A DNA stretch of 6,423 nucleotides from assembly GCA_018644785.1 (NCBI GenBank), contig JABGPV010000277.1, positions 1 to 6,423 of the forward strand, in the 5' to 3' direction. Positions within the stretch are counted from its first letter, which is position 1. The number at the start of each line of letters is the position of its first letter. The position numbers and the translations under genes were made by a program. The notes under the pieces were generated by a model. That model saw only the letters and a program-made list of their open reading frames with translations, was not told the DNA's origin and made no database searches. Source of the stretch: Deltaproteobacteria bacterium (lineage in GTDB: Bacteria; Desulfobacterota; DSM-4660; Desulfatiglandales; Desulfatiglandaceae). Positions 1-6,423 of the stretch are shown here, piece after piece.

Positions 1-28
1 AGGGGTTCGAGTCCCCTCTCTCGCACCA
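1..28 (+). tRNA. 3' end of a tRNA, probably tRNA-Leu (partial)
   Basis: The window opens inside a tRNA. Bases 1-17 form a perfect T arm: stem AGGGG/CCCCT around the loop TTCGAGT. They are followed by a 7-base acceptor strand CTCTCGC (18-24), discriminator A25 and an encoded CCA (26-28). The missing 5' acceptor strand must therefore read about GCGAGAG. That start, together with discriminator A, fits bacterial tRNA-Leu, and a tRNA-Leu ahead of tig is a layout I recall from deltaproteobacteria. The anticodon lies outside the window, so the amino-acid identity is inference. That this is a tRNA 3' end is close to certain. No intrinsic terminator follows, so read-through towards tig is possible. 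Confidence 0.85.
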
Positions 29-129
29 GCATTGAAACGATATCCGAATGAGACCTTTGGAAATTATGGTGTGCATTAGGCACGAACTTTAAATGTGCCT
101 TGAAATCAAGAAAATCATTGTTAGTTTTT

Positions 130-183
130 CACCTCACGGTGGTGGGACTTCCAGGTTCTAGCAGATGCGGGTAACCTTAGGTG
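130..183 (+). other. Possible structured leader element (nested inverted repeats)
   Basis: Two 5-bp stems nest: CACCT (130-134) with AGGTG (179-183), and inside it AGGTT (153-157) with AACCT (173-177). On the 3' side the two stem strands are separated by a single base (T178), so they could stack. On the 5' side an 18-base segment bulges out; its first part can instead pair with the outer strand (CACC/GGTG, 130-133/138-141). The stretch looks richer in GC than its flanks. This may be a folded leader RNA, the remnant of a repeat, or chance. I do not recognise a known riboswitch or small RNA family. Confidence 0.25.
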
Positions 184-191
184 CCCATAAT
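184..191 (+). promoter_or_regulatory. Weak candidate -10 element for tig
   Basis: CATAAT at 186-191 matches the sigma-70 -10 consensus at five of six positions. The longer CCCATAAT (184-191) also resembles the -10 half of a heat-shock (sigma-32) promoter. A start near base 198 would give a leader of about 36 bases. No acceptable -35 hexamer sits 16-18 bases upstream, so this is only a candidate. Confidence 0.25.
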
Positions 192-223
192 ATATTGTGA
201 AATGTCAACATGTGAAAGAGGAT

Positions 224-228
224 GAGGA
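224..228 (+). promoter_or_regulatory. Ribosome binding site that favours the ATG at 234 for tig
   Basis: Three in-frame ATGs lie at 222, 228 and 234. GAGGA at 224-228 is 5 bases from the ATG at 234. AGAGG at 217-221 is 6 bases from the ATG at 228 but directly abuts the ATG at 222, so 222 is the least likely start. Counting from 234 puts the conserved GFR of the ribosome-binding motif at residues 43-45, the same as in E. coli trigger factor. Confidence 0.6.
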
Positions 229-233
229 TGACC

Positions 234-1568
234 ATGAAAGCCAGCTTGGAAGACATCAGCCAGGTCAAAAAGAAGTTGTCCGTGGAGATTGATGCAAAGG
301 AAGTTAACAAGAAACTCAATACCGCCTACGGGAAGATAGGGAAGCAGACGAAAATTCCCGGATTCAGGCCAGGAAAGGTTCCCAGGAAAATCCTGGAGTC
401 CTACTTCGGAAGTCAGGTAGAGGCTGATGTGGCCAGCGAACTGGTCAATGAGTCTTTTCCGAAAGCGGTGGAGGAGACAGGTGCGTTCCCTTTGAACCAG
501 CCTCAGCTCGAAAAAGGCGAGGTTAAACTGAACGAAAAATTTGTTTACTCGGCAACCATGGAAGTCCGGCCCAAGTTTGAAGTAAAAGACTACCTGGGCT
601 TGGAGGCTGAGAAGGAAATAGTGTCCATTGGCGAAAATGAAGTTTTGAAAAAACTTGAACAGATCAGAGAAGGCAATGGAAAACTTGAATCCCTTGCAGA
701 GCCCCGGCCGATCCAGGACGGTGATTTTGCCGTTATCAATTATCAGGGTTTCGAAAACGACGCGCCCCTCGACGGGATCAAGGATGAGAACTTCCTGCTG
801 AACGTGGGGAAAGGCGATTTCCACAAAAGTATTGATGAAGCACTCATCGGGCTCAACAAGGATGACAAAAAGGACGTGGTCGTCGATTTTGAGGAAGATT
901 ACTTCAACGACAACCTGAAGGGAAAAACCGTTCGTTTCGAGGTTTTGGTGACGGATATCAAAGAACGAAATCTTCCGGAGCTGAATGACGAGTTTGCCAA
1001 GAATCTCGGTGCTGATTTCGAGGATCTGAAAGGGCTCAAGGAAGAAATTGAAAAAAATGTTGTTGCCCAGGAAAAAACCCGCGTGGAACAGGATTTGAAG
1101 CGGCGACTGCTTGGAAAGATATCCGAGGGAACTGAGTTTGAAGTTCCCCAGACACTGGTGGACGCCGAAGTGGCGTTTTCCGTCAAGAGCCTCCAGGCAA
1201 ATTTTGAGAGAAGCGGGGCAAGTTTTGAAAAGGCAGGTATTTCGCCCGAAATGTTGAAACAGCAGTTTGGCCCTGCTTCTGAAAGTCGTGTCAAGGAGAG
1301 GCTTATTCTGGGCCAGATTGCCCGGCAGGACGATGTCACCATCAGCGATGATGAATTTACGGAAGGGCTCGAAAAAATGGCCCAGGGCATGGGGCAAGAC
1401 GTAGAGACCATCAGAAAATATTACGAAGCACGCGGGGAAGTGGACATTTTACAGGAACAGATGCTCGAGGAAAAAACATTGGACTACCTCGTGGAAAACG
1501 CCAAGATTAAAGAGGTGGCGGCCGGTGCGCTGACGCCGGACAAAAGCGACGAAAAGGAGGCTCAGTAG
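234..1568 (+). CDS. tig: Trigger factor, ribosome-associated chaperone
   Basis: This is trigger factor, the cytoplasmic chaperone that docks at the ribosome exit tunnel and shields nascent chains. The protein has 444 residues from the ATG at 234 (448 from 222), usual for the family. The N-terminal ribosome-binding domain carries the signature GFRPGKVP at residues 43-50. An FKBP-like domain spans about 155-245 and ends before LPELNDEF (247-254). The helical C-terminal chaperone domain follows to about 425, then a charged tail. In the FKBP-like domain the stretch equivalent to E. coli IPGF (active-site Phe198) reads HKSI at 197-200, so prolyl isomerase activity is doubtful. Chaperone function in this family does not depend on it. 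It is the first gene of the tig-clpP-clpX-lon cluster, and its last codons contain a Shine-Dalgarno sequence for clpP. Identity is certain; the exact start is not. Confidence 0.96.
   Translation: MKASLEDISQVKKKLSVEIDAKEVNKKLNTAYGKIGKQTKIPGFRPGKVPRKILESYFGSQVEADVASELVNESFPKAVEETGAFPLNQPQLEKGEVKLNEKFVYSATMEVRPKFEVKDYLGLEAEKEIVSIGENEVLKKLEQIREGNGKLESLAEPRPIQDGDFAVINYQGFENDAPLDGIKDENFLLNVGKGDFHKSIDEALIGLNKDDKKDVVVDFEEDYFNDNLKGKTVRFEVLVTDIKERNLPELNDEFAKNLGADFEDLKGLKEEIEKNVVAQEKTRVEQDLKRRLLGKISEGTEFEVPQTLVDAEVAFSVKSLQANFERSGASFEKAGISPEMLKQQFGPASESRVKERLILGQIARQDDVTISDDEFTEGLEKMAQGMGQDVETIRKYYEARGEVDILQEQMLEEKTLDYLVENAKIKEVAAGALTPDKSDEKEAQ
1554..1560 (+). promoter_or_regulatory. Strong Shine-Dalgarno inside the end of tig, far from the clpP start
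   Basis: AAGGAGG (1554-1560) is a near-perfect anti-SD match lying in the last sense codons of tig. It is 15 bases from the clpP ATG at 1576, longer than the usual 5-9. The tig stop TAG (1566-1568) falls between the two. Termination and re-initiation by the same ribosomes would explain this arrangement. Confidence 0.55.
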
Positions 1569-1575
1569 ACCTATT

Positions 1576-2184
1576 ATGTTAATCCCAATGGTGATTGAAC
1601 AATCAAGCCGCGGTGAAAGGGCTTATGATATTTATTCCCGGTTACTCAAAGACCGCATTATATTTATTACGGATCAGGTGGCCGATCCAATGGCCAATAC
1701 CATCATTGCACAGCTGCTTTTTCTGGAATCTGAAGACCCGGATAAAGACATCCATATGTACATCAATTCCCCTGGTGGTTCCGTGACATCCGGAATGGCC
1801 ATCTATGATACCATGCAGTATATTAAACCCGATGTGGCCACCATCTGCATGGGGATGGCCGCCAGCATGGCCGCTTTGCTTCTGGCGGCCGGAGCAAAGG
1901 ATAAACGGTATGCCCTTCCCCATTCCAGAATCATGATTCACCAGCCGCTGGGGGGTGCTCAGGGGCAGGCTACGGATATTGACATACACGCCAGGGAAAT
2001 ACTCAAAATCAGGGACACCCTCAATCGGATTCTTGCCGACCATACGGGTACGGATATCAAAAGAATCCGCAAAGATACGGAACGTGATTTTTTTATGGAC
2101 AGCCAGCAGGCTAAAGAATACGGTATTATCGACAAGATTATTCATAAAAGAGAAATCAAAGATTCGTTAACCGACGAAAAATAG
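1576..2184 (+). CDS. clpP: ATP-dependent Clp protease proteolytic subunit ClpP
   Basis: ClpP is the serine peptidase that forms a double heptameric barrel in the cytoplasm and degrades polypeptides threaded in by ClpX or another Clp ATPase. The protein has 202 residues. The catalytic triad is intact: Ser97 in GMAASMAA (93-100), His122 in MIHQPLGG (120-127) and Asp171 in TERDFF (168-173). The oxyanion and substrate strand INSPGG is at 63-68. The N-terminus LIPMVIEQ aligns directly with the mature, processed E. coli protein, so the 14-residue propeptide seen there is absent and all three catalytic residues carry the same numbers. The start is 7 bases after the tig stop, and the only strong Shine-Dalgarno is 15 bases upstream inside tig, which suggests translational coupling. 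It ends 11 bases before its partner clpX. Confidence 0.98.
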   Translation: MLIPMVIEQSSRGERAYDIYSRLLKDRIIFITDQVADPMANTIIAQLLFLESEDPDKDIHMYINSPGGSVTSGMAIYDTMQYIKPDVATICMGMAASMAALLLAAGAKDKRYALPHSRIMIHQPLGGAQGQATDIDIHAREILKIRDTLNRILADHTGTDIKRIRKDTERDFFMDSQQAKEYGIIDKIIHKREIKDSLTDEK

Positions 2185-2195
2185 GAAAGAAGGTC

Positions 2196-3443
2196 ATGGG
2201 CAAAAACGATATTTCCAATGATGACCTGCTGTGTTCTTTTTGTGGAAAGAGCCAGGATGAGGTAAAAAAGCTCATTGCAGGCCCTTCGGTATATATTTGT
2301 GACGAATGTATACAGCTTTGCAACGAAATTATTGCGGAAGAATACAACCAGGAGGATGAAGAAGACGGGCCTCAGCTCTTAAAGCCCGTTGAGATCAAGG
2401 AAACCCTGGACGAGTATGTCATAGAACAGGACAAAGCAAAGAAGGTCCTTTCTGTGGCTGTTCACAACCACTACAAACGGATCAACACCAAAGTGGATAT
2501 GGAAGGGGTTGAGATCGAAAAGAGCAATATCCTGCTCATCGGGCCTACGGGTTCAGGAAAGACGCTCCTCGCCCAAACCCTTGCCAGGATACTGAAAGTA
2601 CCCTTTACCATTGCGGATGCCACGACATTGACGGAAGCCGGCTATGTGGGTGAAGACGTCGAAAATATCATTTTAAACCTGGTCCAGATGGCGGATTATG
2701 ATGTGGAGTCGGCGTGTAAAGGCATTGTTTATATTGATGAGATCGACAAGATCGCCCGAAAATCGGACAGTCCGTCCATCACGCGCGATGTCTCCGGTGA
2801 AGGGGTGCAGCAGGCGCTTTTGAAAATAATCGAGGGTACCCTGGCAAATGTGCCGCCCAAGGGCGGGAGAAAACACCCGCAGCAGGATTTTGTCAAAGTA
2901 GACACCAGCAATATTCTGTTCATCTGTGGTGGAACCTTCAACGGCATGGACAGGATCATCAGGAATCGCATCGGAAGCAAATTCATGGGGTTTGAGGCGG
3001 ACATCAAGGGGAAGGGCGACGTCGATATCAATAAAATCATGACGCTCGTTCAACCGGAAGATCTGATCAAGTTTGGTCTGATTCCCGAATTCATCGGCCG
3101 TATCCCCATTGTGACTACTTTGAACGAACTGAGCCTGGATGCCCTTGTCCGTATCCTCACGGAGCCTAAAAATGCCCTGACCAAACAGTACAAAAAACTG
3201 TTTGAACTGGAAGACGTGGAACTGAAATTTACGGAAGAAGTCCTGACCGCCGTAGCTGAAGCAGCGCTGAAGCGAAAATCAGGGGCCAGGGGCTTGCGGG
3301 CGATTCTTGAATCGCTCATGTTGGAAATTATGTACGACATTCCATCGATTCCGGAAATTCGGGAATGCATCATCAATGAAGAGGTTGTCACCAAGGGTGA
3401 ACCGCCCCTGTTGGTATATGAAAACCAAGCAAAATTTGGATAA
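2196..3443 (+). CDS. clpX: ATP-dependent Clp protease ATP-binding subunit ClpX
   Basis: ClpX is the hexameric AAA+ unfoldase that recognises tagged substrates and feeds them to ClpP. The protein has 415 residues. The N-terminal zinc-binding domain has Cys13 and Cys16, then Cys35 and Cys38 (CxxC-x18-CxxC). AAA+ motifs follow in order: Walker A GPTGSGKT (116-123), pore-1 loop GYVG (149-152), Walker B with DEID (181-184), RKH pore loop (225-227), arginine finger region EFIGR (298-302) and sensor 2 GAR (363-365). The ClpP-docking tripeptide, IGF in E. coli, appears as MGF at 264-266. A purine-rich AGGAAAG (2183-2189) overlapping the clpP stop gives a normal 6-base spacing to the ATG. All catalytic motifs are present, so an active enzyme working with the neighbouring clpP product is expected. 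Confidence 0.98.
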   Translation: MGKNDISNDDLLCSFCGKSQDEVKKLIAGPSVYICDECIQLCNEIIAEEYNQEDEEDGPQLLKPVEIKETLDEYVIEQDKAKKVLSVAVHNHYKRINTKVDMEGVEIEKSNILLIGPTGSGKTLLAQTLARILKVPFTIADATTLTEAGYVGEDVENIILNLVQMADYDVESACKGIVYIDEIDKIARKSDSPSITRDVSGEGVQQALLKIIEGTLANVPPKGGRKHPQQDFVKVDTSNILFICGGTFNGMDRIIRNRIGSKFMGFEADIKGKGDVDINKIMTLVQPEDLIKFGLIPEFIGRIPIVTTLNELSLDALVRILTEPKNALTKQYKKLFELEDVELKFTEEVLTAVAEAALKRKSGARGLRAILESLMLEIMYDIPSIPEIRECIINEEVVTKGEPPLLVYENQAKFG

Positions 3444-3446
3444 AAA

Positions 3447-5906
3447 ATGCTGAATACCATAAAGAAAGATATTCAAGATAAAAGCGGTGTTGACGAGAAA
3501 TTCTATTACCCCCTTCTCCCTTTGAGGGATGTGGTGGTTTTTCCCAACGTGGTTGTGCCCCTTTTCGTGGGGCGTAAAAAATCAATTAAAGCGCTCGAAT
3601 ATGCGCTTTCCCATGAAAAAGAGGTTTTCTTGTCAGCCCAGGCGGATGCCGGCGTAGATGACCCGACACCCAAGGATATCTATTCCTTTGGGACGTTGGG
3701 GGCAGTCCTTCAGTTGCTAAAGTTGCCTGACGGCACCGTCAAAGCCCTCATTGAAGGGAAGGAGCGCGGCAGGATAGATAATTTCATGGATAAGCAGGGC
3801 TTTTTCATGGTTGAGATCAGCAAATGCGAGGAGCTTTCTGTTTCGGACCTGGAAACGGAAGCCCTGATGCGCAGTATCAATACCAGCTTTGAAGAATATG
3901 CAAAACTGAATACGAAGATCGGCAAAGAAATTGTTTCGGCTGTGACCGCCATTGAAGACCCCGGACGTCTGGCCGATACCATTGCCGGTCATTTGGCAAT
4001 GAAAGTTTCGGAAAAGCAGGGTATCCTGGAAACCATGAACCCCAACAAGCGGCTCGAACGGCTGTATGGCGAGTTGGGAAATGAGGTGGATATCCTTCGC
4101 ATCGAACAACGGTTGCGGACGCGTGTCAAAAAGCAGATGGAGAAGACCCAGAAAGACTATTATCTCAATGAGCAGATCCGCGCCATTCAAAAGGAGATGG
4201 GGGCCAAGGACGACTTCAAAGCCGAACTGGCGGATCTGGAAAAGAAAATCAAACGTAAAAGAGTTTCCAGGGAGGCCCACCAGCGGATAAGGCAAGAATT
4301 CAAAAAACTCAAGATGATGTCCCCCATGTCGGCGGAAGCCGCCGTGGTGCGAAATTATATTGATTGGATCATTGACCTGCCCTGGTTTGAAAAGAGCCGG
4401 AAGAAATTTGACATCGCGGAAGCCGAGATCATCCTGAACGAAGACCATTACGGGCTGGAAAAACCCAAAGAGCGAATTCTGGAATATCTGGCGGTTCAAC
4501 GCCTCACTAAGAAAATGAGAGGTCCTATCCTCTGCCTGGTGGGCCCCCCCGGTGTCGGTAAAACGTCACTGGCTAAATCGGTGGCCCGGGCCACGGGCCG
4601 GAATTACGTACGCCTTTCCCTTGGAGGGGTTCGGGATGAAGCTGAAGTCAGGGGGCACAGGCGAACCTATATCGGAGCAATGCCCGGAAAGATCATTCAG
4701 TTTCTGAAAAAGGCAAAATCCAACAATCCCGTATTCTGCCTGGATGAAGTGGACAAGATGAGCACTGATTTCAGGGGTGATCCATCTTCTGCGCTGCTGG
4801 AAGTACTTGATCCGGAACAGAATGTGGCCTTTAATGACCACTATCTGGACCTCGATTATGATCTCTCGGACGTTTTTTTTATCACCACGGCCAATAACCT
4901 GCATAATATTCCCATACCCCTGCAGGACAGAATGGAGATTATCCGGTTGGCCGGTTATACGGAAATTGAGAAATTAAATATTGCAAAACAGTTTCTCGTC
5001 AAGAAACAGGTTGAACAAAACGGACTTGACCCGGAAAACATCGCCTTTACCGACAAGGCTATTTTAACGATCATCCAAACCTATACCAGCGAAGCGGGCG
5101 TTAGGAATCTTGAACGCGAGATTTCATCCATTTGCCGAAAGGTCGCCAAAGAGGTTGTGCTGAAGGGGGAAAGCACCCGGATCACCATCAAGGTTCAATC
5201 CATTCAGAAATACCTGGGCGTACCCAAATACCGTTATGGCAGAACGGAGGAAAAAGACATTATTGGCCTTACTACGGGCCTGGCATGGACGGATGTGGGG
5301 GGAGAGTTACTGCAAACGGAAGTGACGGTTATGCCGGGAAAGGGACAGTTATCCCTCACCGGCAAGCTGGGTGAGGTTATGCAGGAATCAGCTCAGGCTG
5401 CCTTGAGTTATGTCCGATCAAAGGCAAGGGCACTCAAATTACCGGATGATTTTTATGAAAAAATTGATATCCATATCCATGTCCCAGAAGGCGCCACTCC
5501 CAAGGACGGGCCGTCGGCAGGCGTTACGCTGGCGACTTCCATTGTATCGGCGTTAACGCGATATCCTGTCCGCTGCAGCATTGCCATGACAGGAGAAATA
5601 ACGCTTCGGGGAAGGGTACTGCCCATCGGCGGGCTCAAAGAAAAGATCCTGGCCGCTCACCGGGGCGGGGTCACGAAGGTTCTGATCCCCATGGAGAACA
5701 AAAAAGACATTGTGGACGTCCCTAAAAGGATATTGCGAAAAGTGGAGCTAATTCCTGTAGAGCATGTGGATGAGGTTTTGAAAGAAGCCCTGATACTGGA
5801 GGACGGGCAGGAATTGTTTGCGCCGGAAGCGGAGGTTCAGCCCTTTTGCTTCACAAATCTTGACAAACCCGAAAAAGAAGTTGAAACCACTGTTACCGCG
5901 CATTGA
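3447..5906 (+). CDS. lon: ATP-dependent protease La (Lon)
   Basis: Lon is a soluble hexameric AAA+ protease that degrades misfolded and short-lived regulatory proteins. The protein has 819 residues, compared with 784 in E. coli; the excess lies at both ends. The N-terminal substrate-binding domain begins near [11 protein letters not shown] (23-33) and runs to about 215. A helical, charged, coiled-coil-like linker follows (about 215-300). Next come Walker A GPPGVGKT (366-373), Walker B LDEVDK (432-437) and the protease domain from about 600. The Ser-Lys dyad is intact: Ser690 in DGPSAG (687-692) and Lys733 in GLKEK (729-733), with the same 43-residue spacing as E. coli Ser679/Lys722. The last 35 or so residues form an acidic, poorly conserved tail. 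The ATG is 3 bases after the clpX stop with only a weak GGA (3438-3440) ahead, so coupling to clpX translation is likely. No terminator follows before the tRNA promoter. Confidence 0.98.
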   Translation: MLNTIKKDIQDKSGVDEKFYYPLLPLRDVVVFPNVVVPLFVGRKKSIKALEYALSHEKEVFLSAQADAGVDDPTPKDIYSFGTLGAVLQLLKLPDGTVKALIEGKERGRIDNFMDKQGFFMVEISKCEELSVSDLETEALMRSINTSFEEYAKLNTKIGKEIVSAVTAIEDPGRLADTIAGHLAMKVSEKQGILETMNPNKRLERLYGELGNEVDILRIEQRLRTRVKKQMEKTQKDYYLNEQIRAIQKEMGAKDDFKAELADLEKKIKRKRVSREAHQRIRQEFKKLKMMSPMSAEAAVVRNYIDWIIDLPWFEKSRKKFDIAEAEIILNEDHYGLEKPKERILEYLAVQRLTKKMRGPILCLVGPPGVGKTSLAKSVARATGRNYVRLSLGGVRDEAEVRGHRRTYIGAMPGKIIQFLKKAKSNNPVFCLDEVDKMSTDFRGDPSSALLEVLDPEQNVAFNDHYLDLDYDLSDVFFITTANNLHNIPIPLQDRMEIIRLAGYTEIEKLNIAKQFLVKKQVEQNGLDPENIAFTDKAILTIIQTYTSEAGVRNLEREISSICRKVAKEVVLKGESTRITIKVQSIQKYLGVPKYRYGRTEEKDIIGLTTGLAWTDVGGELLQTEVTVMPGKGQLSLTGKLGEVMQESAQAALSYVRSKARALKLPDDFYEKIDIHIHVPEGATPKDGPSAGVTLATSIVSALTRYPVRCSIAMTGEITLRGRVLPIGGLKEKILAAHRGGVTKVLIPMENKKDIVDVPKRILRKVELIPVEHVDEVLKEALILEDGQELFAPEAEVQPFCFTNLDKPEKEVETTVTAH

Positions 5907-5920
5907 TTTCGGATTTTGTC

Positions 5921-5950
5921 TTGACAGGATCAACCAAACTTGCTAATTAT
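5921..5950 (+). promoter_or_regulatory. Sigma-70-type promoter for the tRNA-Val/tRNA-Asp unit
   Basis: A perfect -35 hexamer TTGACA (5921-5926) is followed after 17-18 bases by an AT-rich -10 region: TAATTA at 5944-5949, or AATTAT at 5945-5950, which matches four of six positions. Transcription would begin about base 5957, leaving a leader of roughly 14 bases before the tRNA. The promoter starts only 15 bases after the lon stop codon. Confidence 0.65.
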
Positions 5951-5970
5951 ATCCAACTGAGCTTTGGTTC

Positions 5971-6045
5971 AGGCGGGTAGCTCAGTGGGAGAGCACCGGC
6001 CTTACAAGCCGGGGGTCACGGGTTCAAATCCCGTTCCGCCTACCA
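5971..6045 (+). tRNA. tRNA-Val (anticodon UAC)
   Basis: This is a complete 75-base cloverleaf. The acceptor stem is AGGCGGG (5971-5977) with TCCGCCT (6035-6041), containing one G-U pair, followed by discriminator A6042 and encoded CCA (6043-6045). The D stem is GCTC/GAGC, the anticodon stem CCGGC/GCCGG, and the T stem ACGGG/CCCGT around TTCAAAT. The anticodon loop CTTACAA (6001-6007) gives anticodon UAC (6003-6005), which reads valine codons. It is the first gene of a two-tRNA unit and shares its anticodon-stem sequence with the following tRNA-Asp. Confidence 0.97.
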
Positions 6046-6108
6046 CTTTTAATAGGTGCTATCAAAAGGATCAACCGACTGCTTAAAAAGGGCCGTTTTC
6101 GATAACAT

Positions 6109-6187
6109 GGGGGCGTAGTTCAGTTTTGGTTAGAACGCCGGCCTGTCACGCCGGAGGTCGCGAGTTCGAGTCTCGTCGTCCCCGCCA
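6109..6187 (+). tRNA. tRNA-Asp (anticodon GUC)
   Basis: This is a complete 79-base cloverleaf. The acceptor stem is GGGGGCG (6109-6115) with CGTCCCC (6177-6183), including a G-U pair, followed by discriminator G6184 and encoded CCA. The D stem is GTTC/GAAC with an 11-base D loop, two longer than in E. coli tRNA-Asp. The anticodon stem is CCGGC/GCCGG with loop CTGTCAC, giving anticodon GUC (aspartate). The T stem is GCGAG/CTCGT around TTCGAGT. It lies 63 bases after tRNA-Val and 8 bases before a strong terminator, so the two tRNAs are probably processed from one transcript. Confidence 0.97.
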
Positions 6188-6195
6188 ATAAAAAC

Positions 6196-6234
6196 AAGGG
6201 GTTAGGCCAACTTGGCTTAACCCCTTTTTATTTT
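6196..6234 (+). terminator. Intrinsic terminator of the tRNA unit, possibly bidirectional
   Basis: A 13-bp stem (6196-6208 with 6214-6226, one G-U pair, core GGGGTTA/TAACCCC) closes a 5-base loop AACTT. A T-rich tail runs through 6234. On the opposite strand the same hairpin is followed, after AACAAAAA read in reverse (TTGTTTTT), by a T run, so it could also stop leftward transcription. Confidence 0.92.
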
Positions 6235-6253
6235 ATGTGTCCCTCTATGTGTC
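6234..6253 (+). repeat. Two tandem copies of TATGTGTC, 12-base period
   Basis: TATGTGTC occurs at 6234-6241 and again at 6246-6253, separated by CCTC. It lies immediately after the tRNA terminator. Function is unknown. Sites just beyond tRNA genes are common integration points, but no integrase or second attachment site is visible here. Confidence 0.5.
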
Positions 6254-6423
6254 TTTTTCTTTCCAGAAAGATTTGATTTGACGGAAATGAGGACTCGTTT
6301 TTGAGGTTATTTGAGGATTGGATTGATGGGAAAGAAAAATATTTTCATCATCAATTTTGAGGGATTCTTTTTTTAGAAAACTACCGAGAGAAAACCTGAA
6401 GATTGACAGACTCGCGGGGTAAA
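6235..6423. other. AT-rich region without a supported gene, to the window end
   Basis: These 189 bases are clearly more AT-rich than the genes. They contain TTGAGG three times (6301-6306, 6311-6316, 6357-6362; the first two 10 bases apart) and runs such as T8 at 6368-6375 interrupted only by context. A minus-strand frame is open from the window edge (6421) down to TAG at 6245-6247, 58 codons, with no recognisable protein similarity; chance is a sufficient explanation. No RNA gene is seen. It is best read as an intergenic region upstream of whatever lies to the right. Confidence 0.5.
6403..6423 (+). promoter_or_regulatory. Possible promoter cut by the window edge
   Basis: A perfect TTGACA (6403-6408), preceded by A-rich sequence, has 15 bases after it inside the window. 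A -10 hexamer at 17-base spacing would begin at 6426, just outside. It uses the same -35 hexamer as the tRNA-Val promoter. Without the -10 it remains a candidate for a gene or RNA to the right. Confidence 0.35.

Larger units (their letters stand above)
29..233 (+). other. Non-coding spacer and leader between the tRNA and tig
   Basis: This 205-base stretch has no plausible gene on the plus strand. It holds several short inverted repeats: GTGC/GCAC (71-74/80-83), AGGCAC/GTGCCT (78-83/95-100), CTTGA/TCAAG (99-103/106-110), CACC/GGTG (130-133/138-141), CACCT/AGGTG (130-134/179-183) and AGGTT/AACCT (153-157/173-177). None is a GC-rich stem running directly into a T run, so I see no terminator for the upstream tRNA. 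A direct repeat TGTGAAA occurs at 196-202 and 211-217. No CIRCE element is visible. Either tig is transcribed from a weakly matching promoter here, or the tRNA transcript runs on into the operon. Confidence 0.6.

Noticed and set aside
99..191. A sigma-32 heat-shock promoter built from CTTGAAA (99-105) and CCCATAAT (184-191)
   Set aside because: Each half resembles the consensus, but they are 78 bases apart, whereas a spacing of roughly 11-16 is needed.
29..233. A CIRCE/HrcA operator upstream of the chaperone gene
   Set aside because: No TTAGCACTC or GAGTGCTAA-like halves are present.
177..1397. A long minus-strand open frame (406 codons) opposite tig
   Set aside because: It is the antisense of a certain trigger factor gene, has no recognisable domain, is rich in Phe, Leu and Ile as expected from reversed Lys, Glu and Asp codons, and has no supported start signal.
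1573..1578. A non-standard ATT start codon for clpP at 1573
   Set aside because: It shortens the Shine-Dalgarno spacing only to 12 and adds a residue not present in homologues; the ATG at 1576 aligns with the mature ClpP N-terminus.
3717..4499. A 260-codon minus-strand open frame opposite lon
   Set aside because: It is antisense to a well-conserved lon region with no motif of its own; codon bias of lon explains the absence of stops.
6326..6376. A 16-codon plus-strand frame starting ATGGGAAAG and ending TAG
   Set aside because: It is too short, has only a weak upstream GAGGA-like purine stretch and no conserved motif; likely chance in AT-rich sequence.
6245..6421. The minus-strand open frame at the right edge as a real partial gene
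   Set aside because: It spans 58 codons, is rich in Ser, Phe and Lys, and has no recognisable family; the other two minus frames also give possible tails, and the edge TTGACA points to rightward transcription instead.
1..6423. CRISPR arrays, insertion sequences, or defence or secondary-metabolism genes
   Set aside because: No regularly spaced repeats, transposase motifs or unfamiliar genes were seen; all of 234-5906 is accounted for by tig, clpP, clpX and lon.

Overview
The window is an ordinary, well-conserved bacterial chromosomal locus for protein folding and quality control. It runs tig, clpP, clpX, lon on the plus strand and is bracketed by tRNA genes. Gene order, a tRNA upstream of tig, and protein features (propeptide-less ClpP, TF signature GFRPGK, long acidic Lon tail) suggest a deltaproteobacterium (Desulfobacterota, perhaps Desulfobacterales-like). 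That placement is inference from remembered gene order and sequence feel, not from a search. Base composition looks close to 50% GC by eye in the genes. It is clearly more AT-rich after base 6190.

Layout: bases 1-28 are the 3' end of a tRNA, probably tRNA-Leu. Bases 29-233 are a non-coding leader with several small inverted repeats, no convincing terminator and only a weak promoter candidate. Bases 234-5906 hold four tightly packed genes with gaps of 7, 11 and 3 bases and no terminator between them, so they are probably one transcription unit. Bases 5921-6234 hold a separate small tRNA unit: a promoter with a perfect TTGACA, tRNA-Val(UAC), tRNA-Asp(GUC) and a strong intrinsic terminator. Bases 6235-6423 are AT-rich with no supported gene; another perfect TTGACA lies near the window edge.

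How the genes work together: trigger factor meets nascent chains at the ribosome exit tunnel. ClpX unfolds tagged or damaged proteins and feeds them to the ClpP peptidase barrel. Lon is an independent AAA+ protease for misfolded and regulatory proteins. All four proteins look intact, and the catalytic residues of ClpP, ClpX and Lon are all present. The main departure from textbook sequence is the loss of the IPGF-type active-site motif in the FKBP-like domain of trigger factor.

I did not find a previously undescribed system. The findings below are modest: a possible structured leader before tig, unusual translation-start arrangements, a degenerate promoter duplication between the two tRNAs, and unexplained short repeats in the AT-rich tail.
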